Shown piece after piece: positions 10,453 through 20,543 of a stretch of 64,000 nucleotides of DNA. A model generated the notes under the pieces. It did no database searches, was not told the origin of the DNA, and saw only the letters and a list, made by a program, of their open reading frames with translations. How positions within the stretch are numbered: the stretch's first letter is position 1; every line of letters begins with the position of its first letter. A program made the position numbers and the translations under genes. Source of the stretch: Cylindrotheca closterium (Eukaryota; Bacillariophyta; Bacillariophyceae; Bacillariales; Bacillariaceae); the NCBI GenBank assembly GCA_933822405.4, contig CAKOGP040000224.1, positions 125,023 to 189,022 on the forward strand. Direction: 5' to 3'.

Positions 10453-11373
10453 TCTGAAATCATGAGATGATGCGGTTGGAGATACAACTTTCACACGGAT
10501 CGCCAAAATCTCAAATTTGCCTCCAAGTTTACTCCGTGCCTCCGTGTTTTTTCAAATTCCACGTAGTTCCGCGTAGCTTTCGTACCAGCCCATTGTTGTA
10601 TGTGTTTTGGATTCAAATTCAAAATCGATCCAACCCCAATCAGGCCTGTTTTAGCTCTTTTCAAGAATCATTATCTTTGGATGATAAGAAGCTGGCCTAG
10701 GAACAGAGATGATATTAATAATAATATTATTATAATATAGGACATATAATGAGATAATTTTTAATCTGTCCGAGTGAAAACTTGCTATTGATTATTAGTG
10801 CTATTCGAAAATGCGTTGGGCTACACATGAAGGTATTCCTTCATCCTCGTATTGTTTGATTTTTCAATGGTTTTTTCATTTTGACTGGCGGTCTAGAACC
10901 TCAACAAACTGTGCTAGCTACTTACAATAGGGTTGGCACCATTGATGTCGGAGTCCTCTTCCACTTCCACTTCCATCAACTCTGATACAAAATATCGTGA
11001 AGGTCGCAACAGCTGCAGAATGAACTTCCGAAGAAGGAAAAAACTACAGTATACGTGGACGCTGGTTGCGCGCCTCACCCAATCATACGTGTGGTGGGTC
11101 TTCTGGGAAACCTTACTTGGTCAGTGAATGTAAATGCAAATGTAAATGTAAATGTAAATGTAAATGTAAATGTAAACAAACTAGGAGGAGGGATTGGTGA
11201 AATATAGACTAGGGAACAATCGTGTGCTGCTTTAGAGGTGCCGAAGTGTTGCTGTGAATGAATGATATCGGTAGATAAGTACAGTTGGTCTTCTCAAGTC
11301 TAAAGAAATCACGTTATTTCAATAATATATTATATTATACTTCTAGTGACATTGTATTTTTTGAAACATCTAT
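10453..11373. other. Intergenic with (TGTAAA)n microsatellite
   Basis: No supported gene. AT-rich palindromic stretches occur near 10710-10740. A perfect (AAATGT)n hexamer tract lies at about 11127-11177. Short plus-strand frames at 10467 and 10933 have no protein-like features. Confidence 0.6.
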
Positions 11374-11638
11374 CATGCCTTCGCGCTCGCTCGTCACGCC
11401 TATGTTCAATCGTCGCCTTCGTAAAAATCTGAACGGAGTGGAGATCTTGAGGGCGAGGATGTGGATCTTGCTGGGCTAGAAGCCGAGTGGGGGGATCCAT
11501 TGATAGCTGCTGATAGAACTGTTCGCAAACCGTACAGTTACCTCTTCTATGGGATGGTTTGCATTGGTATGACTGGTCTGGTACTAGCAGTCGTAGCTGT
11601 TGTATCCTATATGAATCAGCAGAAAGAGAATGTGCCAT
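11374..11638 (+). pseudogene. Small single-pass membrane protein, frameshifted copy
   Basis: ATG 11374 opens MPSRSLVTPMFNRRLRKN, but that frame stops after 34 codons. In the overlapping frame, acidic coding sequence (SGDLEGEDVDLAGLEAEWGD, PLIAADRTVRKP) leads into the membrane anchor shared with 6428..6588 and ends at TGA 11636-11638. A one-base indel near 11425-11440 would join the two frames. This is a short tail-anchored protein gene that has lost its frame, or the last exon of a gene whose start I cannot see. Confidence 0.45.
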
Positions 11639-11695
11639 GAAGTTCGAGATGATTTATTGCAACATAGTATTTATTAATAAAAGAAATAAGTGAAC
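11535..11695 (+). repeat. 161-bp perfect duplicate, copy 2
   Basis: Base-for-base identical to 6428..6588, including the stop codon and the A/T-rich 3' UTR. Here the upstream coding frame is open for about 100 bases further, so this is the better candidate for the source copy. Confidence 0.85.
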
Positions 11696-11734
11696 GAACA
11701 TTGCGAGAAACTGGTCTGGTGTTATAGTAATACG

Positions 11735-11855
11735 TACAGTACAGTACAGTACAGCACAGCACAGCACAGCACAGCACAGCACAGCACAGCACAGCACAGT
11801 ACAGTACAGTACAGTACAGTACAGTACAGTACAGTACAGTACAGTACAGTACTGT
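11735..11855. repeat. (ACAGT)n/(ACAGC)n pentanucleotide array
   Basis: About 24 tandem pentamers: an ACAGT block, a central homogeneous ACAGC block (about ten units), then a longer ACAGT block ending in a palindromic ACAGTACTGTACC. It reads open on the minus strand as a Cys/Val/Leu/Tyr repeat peptide, which is an artefact. Confidence 0.95.
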
Positions 11856-12102
11856 ACCAGCCATAGCTACCACCATCAGTAGTAGTAATCACCATAGGAC
11901 TCCCTGTTGGCTTCTTCTTGGAGTAACGCATTATTAATTTCCATGAACAAGAAGAAGAGCAACAACAAGTAATAGAAGCGCATCATCTTATAATAGTAAT
12001 ATGCATTATATTTTCTAGTAGAAGAACGATTGTTGTGGAATGTATGCTTGAATCACGTATACATTTCCAGACTTTCCAAGAAGAATGGGATTGATTGTGA
12101 AG

Positions 12103-12249
12103 CATGAATGAATGAATGCGAGCAAGCAAGCAAGCATAGGTAGAGTGTAATACAGCTTTTTGTTCTTCCAATACCACCATATGTTGCTTGCTGTCGTTGG
12201 CAATTGAAGTGTGAATGAATTCAATGCAATGCAATGCAATGCAATGAAT
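12103..12249. repeat. Short tandem repeats (AATG, AGCA, ATGCA types)
   Basis: (AATG)n and (AGCA)n tracts at 12103-12137 and (ATGCA)n at about 12222-12246, just downstream of the stop codon of the small unknown gene. Confidence 0.8.
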
Positions 12250-12254
12250 TGAAT

Positions 12255-12701
12255 CTAGAACCAAGAGCGATCCTTAGGTCGGGCACGCGACGACATGCGA
12301 CGCATGATTTGAGCCTGATTCAAGCGTCCATTCGCCCGAGCCGATTTGGCGTTCAAGGCTTGGTTGGCTGGCATGCCCGCAAAGGGATTGGCCTCTTCCT
12401 TCTTTTGCGAGGCAGAAGCAGTGCGAAAGGAGGCAAAGGTGTGGCACTCTTGAGGAACGGAATCTAGCTTGAGATCTTTCAAGAGAGAAGAACAGTAGGC
12501 TTCGGTGACATTCTTGGAGTCGTCCTTCGGGGAGTAATCATCTAAGAATGATGACAAAGACGGTGAGAATCAACATGTCAATGTGTGAATTCACGAATGA
12601 ATGGCAGTTTGTCCAATAGTCGCACACTTACAATGAACTTCAGAGGATTCAGAACGGTCACTGTCGCGACGAGAAACGTTGTTGGAGTTGTTCATGATCA
12701 T
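12255..12701 (-). CDS. Small protein of unknown function (two exons)
   Basis: Exons 12701..12632 and 12541..12255, intron 12631..12542 (90 bp, GTAAGT donor, phase 1), 118 residues. It starts MIMNNSNNVSRRDSDRSESS; the second ATG at 12695 is equally possible. The protein is Ser/Asp-rich at the N-terminus, then has a more ordered part (EAYCSSLLKDLKLDSVP) and a basic tail (QIMRRMSSRARPKDRSWF). No domain recognised. The open frame and clean splice site argue that it is real. Confidence 0.6.
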
Positions 12702-13695
12702 GGTATCGGTTGTTGTTGTTGTTGTTTCTGGCGTAATGTGGGATAGAATAGGATTGATGATGGTTGATGATGGATCAAATCAAGTTGTGTAGAAAGTAAG
12801 TCACACAAGGGAAGAAGGAAGTTTGCTGCAAGTCAAAAGATCCAAATTATGGGAACGGTGTATGATTTTCTGTGATGGGTATCGTATCTTCCTGAGGTTT
12901 GACATCGAATCCGGCACATGAACAGTTCTACCGGTACCTACGCTGAAATGCTACGAGGACGATTGATGGAGTATCTTCGCGAGGTTTGCGCGTAGACTCC
13001 GGCACAGTGCTTACGAGGATTGACACTTGCCATCTTGAAAGAACAACCCGCCGGCTTTTGATGCGTAAATTCTGATCATTGATCGAAGGTGTCAGAAATC
13101 GATTCATTCCCGCGTGACAGGTTCAGTCAGATGTGTCGATTATTAGAGTCCCACACTTTATTTTCATTTCAATCCAAAAAAGTCTCAACGGCAAACCGAG
13201 TGAACCAACTCCCAGTAAGTAAAGTCGCTACTACTAAATAAATAGCAACGTGTCATATTTCTAATGCTAATTAATAGCGAACGTAAAAAAGGGACTTAAA
13301 TGAAATTGATTTCACATGCTTGAAAAGGCCCATAGAATGGGGCTCTTATCTTCAACGGACAGACGGGTTTCTGATTGAAGTTTGCAACCAAAAAATCTTC
13401 AAAACCTTCAGACATTCCAATGAATCTACTAGATGGATACATGCCGTGAATTGTAAGATACTGATACTGGGTCTGCAAAGTGATGGACAAAGCCTGAACT
13501 ACAGACTCTCCTCCATAGCACTTTATTTTACTCCTGTAGGATTTTCAATTTAGCAGCCCCGTACTATTATTTATATTTCAAGTATCATAGGTAGAATGAA
13601 TCTAGCTAAATTCGATTTACCATTTGAATTCATCATTCCAAGTATTCTTGTTTGTGAGTGGGTTCACACACTCAACATGATTGCTTAGTCCTTTT
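12702..13695. other. Intergenic
   Basis: About 1 kb with no supported gene. A (GTT)n tract sits immediately upstream of the small gene (12711-12725). A plus frame at 13320-13553 is short and without protein features. Confidence 0.6.
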
Positions 13696-14488
13696 TTAAG
13701 ACTTTCCGATGATGGAAAGGAACATGTTGAATGCGATTTGCACAGCGTTAAGGAAAACAAGTCTGTGCTTGGTGGAAATAAACTTGAAGTTGACGGCGTG
13801 AACAATGGGCCAAACCTTCCACGACCCTTGGCATGCCGTGAACAAGTCGTTCTTGATCTTGTTTCCAATGGTAGAGAAAGAGTCTCCATTGACCAATCCA
13901 AGGTAGGTGAAGAAAACAGACATGAAAATGGGACACCAGACGATTTGGTCAAAAGCAACCTTCTTTGCAACCGACAGCGAATCTTTGCCCTTGACAAGAT
14001 TATCCAACCAGTTGTAGAAGTAGTGGCCGGATGGTCCATGATAAAGGAAACCAAATGCAGAAAGAGTGATGAAGCGCTTCATGTCAAATGGTCCTCCGGA
14101 GATGAAGATCTGTAATTTGTCGAAACAACATGAATAAAGGTATGGTGAGTGAGACAACCAACATCTAATTGAATGAAACAAGGGTGCGCGCACACACAAG
14201 AGTCAATCATTCTGTGATTCGTACCTGTGCCAAGAAATCACCAAGAGCCCATCCGACGAGAGAAGTCAAAGCCTTTGCAGTCAAGGGGGTCTTGTCAAGA
14301 GCATCATTGTAGGCAGCCCAACCTGGGACCGCTCCACCACGAACTTGCAATGGATCGCGGAAGAGTGGACTCTGAACGGCCTTGGAGCGGAAGGCGGCAG
14401 GGGCAGCCGAAGTCTTGGCTGGGTTGGGCTGGAAGCCGCTGACCACAACGAGGGAGTAGCAAAGGGTAAGGAGCGAAACGAACTTCAT
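13696..14488 (-). CDS. Mpv17/PMP22-family membrane protein, plastid-targeted
   Basis: Exons 14488..14225 and 14109..13696, intron 14224..14110 (115 bp, phase 0), 225 residues. It begins with a hydrophobic signal peptide and a phenylalanine after the likely cleavage point (VVSG-FQPNP), the ASAFAP-type signal for complex plastids. Mpv17/PMP22 features follow in order: Y..LD..PL..KALT, a YHGPSGHYFYNWLD block, KVAFDQIVWCPIF, WKVWPIVHAVNF and a C-terminal R.VFLNAVQIAFNMFLS helix. Family members are four-helix organelle membrane proteins, possibly channels. The length is usual once the targeting peptide is counted. Confidence 0.88.
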
Positions 14489-14815
14489 CTTTGATCTGCA
14501 GCAAAAAAATGTGTCATCGGAGGTGGAAGGGAAAAAGATATTCTTCTACCAGGAGCTTCTACTTCTGGAAGTGACGTCTGCGTGCGTATGAACTTTAGTT
14601 TTGGACTATTTCTGCTCTGCCTGCCTGCCTGTCAATCTGGGCTGTTCTTTGACCAATAGGATTCGACTAGTTCGAATGTAATGAATCGAAACCCGGAGCA
14701 ACGCTTGTGACGACTGAAGACCGCAACATACAGTAACACGCTACAGTAACAGCGGAACCAAACCGAACCTGTCTTCCATTTTCCATTGCACACAAGACAA
14801 GTTCACAAACAGATA

Positions 14816-16342
14816 ATGACTGAAATGGGCTCCCAATCAGCAGTGGAGGATGAACTGGAACGCATCCTCAGAGCCTCTGGAATTGAATCTAGTCCAGTGG
14901 ACCCATCTTCTATGGAATTCTTACGGCAATTAGTCGTCCAAAAGAAGAAGAAGAAGAAGAAGAAGATTCCAACCACGGAACGTAGAACCCAATTGAAAGA
15001 ATCACCTGCAGGGCAACAAGAAGGTGAAGAGCGTAATGGCAAGCCAGCAGCAGCTTATGCATCCAACACGGCAGCAGACAATGCTAGTCATAACAACAGC
15101 GACAGCAACAGCAACAACAACAACAACACTACGTCCAGTGGCGCTTTGTCCAATTCGGATGCCACCATGATAGTGGAACAACTCAAAATGCAAACCAATC
15201 TTATATTATCCTTGCAAGACAAGATTCAAGTCTTGACGGCAAAGGTGGATGACATGGAATTGAGAGCAAGTGAGGATACTACTACTTCTACTACTACTGC
15301 TACTAGGACAAGGGAACAACAGGACGCGTCCGGTCGCGTGCGAATCATTCGGCGAGACGCACATCCCATTCCACCGCCTCGGGATGCAGAGGCACCACGA
15401 CGTGCAAATGGAATCTTTGGCAATCGACCAGTGGCGGCTGCTGCGGCTGTTCCCGCTGCGGCTGGTCCTCAAGAACTCCAACCCAATGTGTTTGCCTGGT
15501 TCTTCGAAACGACTCGTCTCTTTTGGGTATTGAGTCGAGACTATGTCCGACCAATTGATGGCGCTTTGCTTTTCAAGCTAGTGTTCATGACCACGGTAGT
15601 AATGGCACGGGTTTCCAAGAATTCGAACAAAAACAGCAGCAAGAATAATAAGGATCCCAAAATCCTATTGGTGTCCGCCCTGTTAATGCTGGGCTTTTTG
15701 TTTCACACTCGCTACATACAATACGTCTATCAATTTCTTTGGAAACAAAATGTACCGGGCCGTGTCTGGAAGGGAGAAGTAAACATTACCATTCCACCAC
15801 CCGATCAGGATGATCATCAGGATAATTGGAACAACAACAACAACAACAATAACAATAACAACGAAAGGGAGAACAACCAACCTCGGGGACCCAATCCCGT
15901 TCCTCCACGATTCAGACGACCCAACCAACGAGCACAAGGGGAAGCACAACCAGCGGCGGCTCGTCGTTGGTGGCAACAAAATGATTTGCTGGTGGGTGGA
16001 GTGGCGCCCATTGAGAATGAACATGGGGATGCTCCTGCCGCTGTCAATCCTGCCGTGGCAATGGTTCAAGGAATGTACTATCTTGTAGGAAGCTTTGTCT
16101 TTTCCATTTTTCCCATGTGGAATCCACAAGGACATCGTCAACGACGACCACTACGAGAAGAACGATTGGATGCTGATGCTGCTGCTGATGTCGGTGGTGG
16201 TGGTGGTGGTGACAACAACCATAATGCCAACAACGGCAACAATGACGACGATCCAAGAATGATTCCTCAAGTGCAGGCTCCTCGAGATGCCATGGAAGCA
16301 GCAGATGATAGTGATGATGATAGTGAGGGCGAGCAAAACTAG
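14816..16342 (+). CDS. Membrane protein with coiled-coil and Asn-rich regions, unknown
   Basis: 508 residues from ATG 14816 (MTEMGSQSAVEDELERIL). A Lys run follows near residues 43-50, then an Asn/Ser-rich stretch and a likely coiled coil (MIVEQLKMQTNLILSLQDKI). Three hydrophobic segments lie at about 249-266, 282-305 and 416-436. Between and after them are Asn-rich and Pro/Arg-rich linkers and an acidic tail (DSDDDSEGEQN). There is no signal peptide. The overall plan (soluble N-terminus, paired helices, loop, third helix) suggests an ER or other endomembrane protein, but I recognise no family. Confidence 0.65.
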   Translation: MTEMGSQSAVEDELERILRASGIESSPVDPSSMEFLRQLVVQKKKKKKKKIPTTERRTQLKESPAGQQEGEERNGKPAAAYASNTAADNASHNNSDSNSNNNNNTTSSGALSNSDATMIVEQLKMQTNLILSLQDKIQVLTAKVDDMELRASEDTTTSTTTATRTREQQDASGRVRIIRRDAHPIPPPRDAEAPRRANGIFGNRPVAAAAAVPAAAGPQELQPNVFAWFFETTRLFWVLSRDYVRPIDGALLFKLVFMTTVVMARVSKNSNKNSSKNNKDPKILLVSALLMLGFLFHTRYIQYVYQFLWKQNVPGRVWKGEVNITIPPPDQDDHQDNWNNNNNNNNNNNERENNQPRGPNPVPPRFRRPNQRAQGEAQPAAARRWWQQNDLLVGGVAPIENEHGDAPAAVNPAVAMVQGMYYLVGSFVFSIFPMWNPQGHRQRRPLREERLDADAAADVGGGGGGDNNHNANNGNNDDDPRMIPQVQAPRDAMEAADDSDDDSEGEQN

Positions 16343-16659
16343 TGTTCTTTCTAATTAGTTTTTAGTTGCTATCCTTACTTTATGTCGTTTTGCTATCGCT
16401 AGTACTGTAAAATGTATCATACGGGTGTCGCTTCATACCACAGTTCTACAGTCAGTTTGCAGCTGTATGCTACACATTCAATATATGGTACTGTACCGGG
16501 TACAGTATGCCGAGGATCAACTTGCCGAGTTGATCCATTCGATTCGGCACATTCAACATAGCCCATCATTTTCATTCAACAAATCCAACAACCGCATTAT
16601 ATTGAGTCTTCCGATGAGTTCTCTCGTCTCCGCAACAACAATAACAACAACTCTGCATC
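16343..16659. other. Intergenic
   Basis: 317 bp between the membrane protein and amine oxidase copy 2; no gene seen. It must contain the promoter of the latter. Confidence 0.6.
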
Positions 16660-16909
16660 ATGTATCACCATCACCATCATCATCGTCATCATCGTTATCA
16701 CCGATTTGTCACCCATATGGCATGGATAGTTCTTCTATGGGCGGGGAATTGTAACTATATCAATGATAAGAATGGCAATGGAATGGCCGTAATAGTGGCA
16801 GCATTGCCACCAATCACCACATCGCCCAACACTCATCGTGCCAAGACGACAGGAGCAATGGAAGCGTCCTTGCAATCCAGTCAGGAAGGACAAGAAGATC
16901 TTATAGACA

Positions 16910-16950
<41 letters not shown>

Positions 16951-18451
16951 ATATCATCTGAAGAAATCTTGGATGTCCTCATCATTGGGGCCGGATGGGC
17001 TGGAATCGGAGCAGGTATGGGTTTGTTGTTTTGGTTGTCATCTATTCTATGGGTTTTTTTTGTTACCGATCGCTGCATTTGTTCTAATGATGTTTGCCTC
17101 TGCCTCCTATATAGCAAATCTTTTGGTCAAGCGTGGGGTGGAAAATATTCGAATCCTCGAAGCCAAGGGACACCTCGGAGGACGAGCCTACACGGAGATG
17201 CACCAGTGGGCTGATGACAAAAAAGTACCGATTGACATGGGAGCCATGTGGATTCACGGTGGCTCGGAAAATATCATCAACCACTTGGCCCTCCAATACA
17301 AGATACGAACGGATCCTTCCGGTTACGACACGGCCATTTACAATAAGGCGGAGGGCACTAGGTACGACAAAGATCAAGTCGAAGAGCTTCGGGAACGGTT
17401 ATTCGAAGAAGGATTCTTTTCGTTTCAGAGTCAACGACAAGAAGCTACCGACTACGACGAACCATTGCAGAAAGCATGCGACCTCTTTTTAGATCAACTT
17501 TCGACAAGAGAAGAAAAACAGTTGACCAAATATTTTCTCCGAACATCCATCGAGCTGGAATACTCGGGCTTGTTAAAGGATCATTCGTTATGGTGGTGGA
17601 ATGACGACTATGACCTAGGAGGAAGCATTGGTACGGAGGGGTACTTTGTTCCAGAAGGACACAGTTCATTGATTGAGCCATTTGCGTCCTATTTGACGGA
17701 AACCAACAAGATTCAATTGAATACTACAGTGACTTGCATCGACTATCAAGACAAGGAGGTTATCCAAGTGTACTGCTGCCGTGAGGGTGGTAGAGATATC
17801 ACCTGTAGAGCGAGAAAGGTGATTGTGACGGTCCCACTGGGCGTGCTCAAGGCCAATCGAATTGCCTTTCGACCCAAGTTGCCCAAACGGACCCACAAAG
17901 CCATTCGTCGGATTGGAATGGGCAAGATGAACAAGATTTTCATGTTTTGGTCCAAAGAAGATGTCTTTTGGCCACCTGATGCAGAAATTCTGGGCGATAT
18001 TGAGGAACGGAGGAACATTAGCATTATGTTTCGGAATCCACAAAAGCACAATGGCAACCTGCCCATGCTGTTTGGCTTTTTTCAAGGCTGCGACGAAGTC
18101 GAGGAGGCGTTTGCCCACTCGGACCCCCAGCAATATGAAACTAGAATACGAGACTTGGCTATGGAGTCACTGCGGACCATGTTTGGCAACGACATTCCAA
18201 TGCCAAAAAAGGTCATTGTGACGAAATGGAATGTGGACCACTGTTCTTTGGGCGCCTACTCGTTCAACAAGGTAGGCATGGGCAAGCACGACAGGACCAA
18301 CTTGGCCAAACCAGTTGGGAAGAATCAAGTGTTCTTTGCTGGTGAAGCCACGCATCGTCGGTATTTTGCCACTACTGCTGGAGCATTCATGGCAGGTCGT
18401 TCTGCGGCGAGAAAGGTGCTGAAATCGTTAAGAGAGGCATCAAATTGGTGA
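16660..18451 (+). CDS. FAD-dependent amine oxidase (polyamine oxidase-like), copy 2
   Basis: Exons 16660..17014 and 17115..18451, intron 17015..17114 (100 bp, phase 1), 563 residues. A start at ATG 16717 (MAWIVLLWAGN, a possible signal peptide, 544 residues) is attractive, because the upstream part is a His run from CAT/CAC repeats. A run of 13 aspartates encoded by pure GAT lies just before the FAD motif GAGWAG (residues 110-115). After the intron come LEAKGHLGGRAYTE, DMGAMWIHGG, VPLGVLKA, GMGKMNKIFMFW and FFAGEATHRRYFATTAGAFM. It is clearly closer to copy 3 (18.7 kb) than to copy 1. It likely oxidises polyamines or other amines and produces hydrogen peroxide. Confidence 0.88.
16912..16950 (+). 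repeat. (GAT)13 coding microsatellite
   Basis: Thirteen pure GAT codons (poly-Asp) in exon 1 of amine oxidase copy 2. The two paralogues have no such run, so it is a recent expansion and probably polymorphic in length. Confidence 0.95.
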
Positions 18452-18685
18452 ACCAAATTTTTTTCCTCATGTATAAAATAGATATATAAAATATAGAACA
18501 GAAAATGCTACGAAAGGCGTTCCATGGTTATATCCATGGTGTCAATAAGGTCGAGGTGCGATGGTAAAATAATTACTGCTCATTTGACTACATCGACTAA
18601 GCATACCACATCATACAATGCATCCATCATCATGTTGTTTTGTTGTCGCAAACCTTCTCTTCAACGCCACACACACGAGTAACCA
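18452..18685. other. Intergenic between tandem amine oxidases
   Basis: 234 bp separate the stop of copy 2 from the start of copy 3, so the promoter of copy 3 must be compact. Confidence 0.6.
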
Positions 18686-20450
18686 ATGAAGTTTGTCTTT
18701 ACACAAACGTCATGGCTATTTACTTTATTAAACCGGAACCATCATAGAAGCGGCCTTAGTGGTGGGGTCGTGACGTCCCCACTTGATGAAACGCAAACGA
18801 ATCATCGTCATCATCAGCATAAAGGATATGTGACTTTTCAGCATGCAGCCATTAGTGTCATGCGAGCCTCCAAGCAATCGAACCAGGAAAATGATAGTAA
18901 TGTGGCAAATAATGGTCTAGAAGAAAGCGAGACTCTTTTCGATGCTGTTATCATTGGTGCTGGGTGGGCTGGACTTGCAGCAGGTAGGTCGTCATCATCC
19001 AGAGATGCACTTTGATATTACACATTTTGAACGATGCAGTGACTTACCACTGCCGCTTTTAAAATCCTGCATTCTTTTGCTTCCTACGGCTATCTTCTTA
19101 GCAAATCTATTGGCCAAGCGTGGCGTGGAAAACATTCGAATACTGGAAGCCAAAGGACATATCGGAGGAAGGGCCTACACGGAGACCCATCCGTGGGATG
19201 GTGAAGAAGTGCAAATTGACATGGGAGCCATGTGGCTCCATGGGGCTTCCAAGAATATTCTCAACAAGTTGGCGCTGAAATACAATGTCAAGACTCCCCT
19301 CTCCACCTACGACACTATCATTTACAACCACAACGGTACGAGTTACGACCATGACGAGGTCGAAGAGTATCGGGAACAGTTATTCGAGGAAGGCTTCTTC
19401 TCGGTCCAAGCTCATCGACAAGAGACCACAGACTATGATGAACCATTGCAGAAAAGCGCCGACATGTTCCTAGACCAACTTGGCACTCAAGAAGAAGAGA
19501 AGAAACTGACCAAATTTTTCCTTCGAAGTGGAATCGAAATGGAATACTCGGGCCTACTGAAGGATCACTCGCTATGGTGGTGGAATGATGATTACGATTT
19601 GGGAGGAAGCATTGATACGGATGATTACTTCGTCCCACAAGGTCACAGTTCGTTGTCTCTGCCATTTGCCTCATGGCTGCAAGAAAATCATAAAATTCAA
19701 TTGAATGCACCAGTGACTTGCATCGATTACCGAGACAAAAATGACATCCATGTGCACTATTCTGCTGGTAAAAATGAAAGCCCTGTCATTTGTAGAGCGA
19801 AAAAGGTGATTGTGACTGTTCCTCTTGGCGTTCTCAAGGCGGAACGAATCTCCTTCCTCCCAAAATTACCAAGACGGACTCAAAAGAGCATTCGTCGACT
19901 TGGGATGGGCAAGATGAACAAGGTTTTCATGTTCTGGTCCAAGGAAGATGTGTTTTGGCCTCACGACACTGAAGTATTGGGTGACATTGAAGAAAGGGAC
20001 TCCAATTTTGTCTTTATGAATCCAAGGCAACACAATGGCGACCTTCCGTTGCTCTTTGCCTTTTTCCAAGGTTCCTTAGCCGATGCCGCCGAAGAAGCTT
20101 TTGCGGATATCGACCCCGAGGAATATGAAACTAGAATACGTGACTTTGCCATGGAATCATTGCGATCCATGTTTGGTGATGAGATCCCCATGCCAAAGAA
20201 GGTGGTTGTGACCAAGTGGAACGTTGACGAGTACACAATGGGAGCCTATTCGTTCAACAAGGTGAAGATGGGCAAACTCGATCGGTACTTCTTGTCGCAA
20301 CCGATTGGAAAGGACCAAGTATTCTTTGCTGGTGAAGCCACGCATGAACGATACTTTGCGACGACCGCGGGGGCATTCATGACTGGTCGAACTGCTGCAC
20401 GGAAGGTATTGAAATCTCTGAAACAGCAAGTAGAGACACCCGTTTCATGA
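18686..20450 (+). CDS. FAD-dependent amine oxidase (polyamine oxidase-like), copy 3
   Basis: Exons 18686..18983 and 19102..20450, intron 18984..19101 (118 bp, phase 1), 548 residues. The FAD motif GAGWAG is at 91-96, followed by LEAKGHIGGRAYTE, DMGAMWLHG, VPLGVLKA, GMGKMNKVFMFW, VDEYTMGAYSFNKV and FFAGEATHERYFATTAGAF. The N-terminus (MKFVFTQTSWLFTLLNR) is mildly hydrophobic and could be a signal or anchor. It is tandem to copy 2 and highly similar to it through exon 2, while the N-terminal 90 residues differ completely, which suggests different locations for equivalent enzymes. All family motifs are intact. Confidence 0.9.
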
Positions 20451-20543
20451 CACGGGCTGTCACCGCTAATGAAATAGAAGCTAATATAATACAATCTAAA
20501 ATTTGGATTCCTATCAGATCGTCACGTTATATCACAATACTTT

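Noticed and set aside
11616..11931. Minus frames with Cys-Thr-Val-Leu-Tyr repeats
   Set aside because: Translation of the ACAGT/ACAGC array; period of five bases gives open frames by chance.
16910..17114. Alternative start with a Met run for amine oxidase copy 2
   Set aside because: It reads the GAT repeat in the ATG frame and runs through the intron; the spliced model restores the FAD motif and matches both paralogues.
18942..19101. In-frame extension upstream of exon 2 in amine oxidase copy 3
   Set aside because: It is intron read-through; the GTAGGT donor and TTAG acceptor rejoin the FAD motif in phase.
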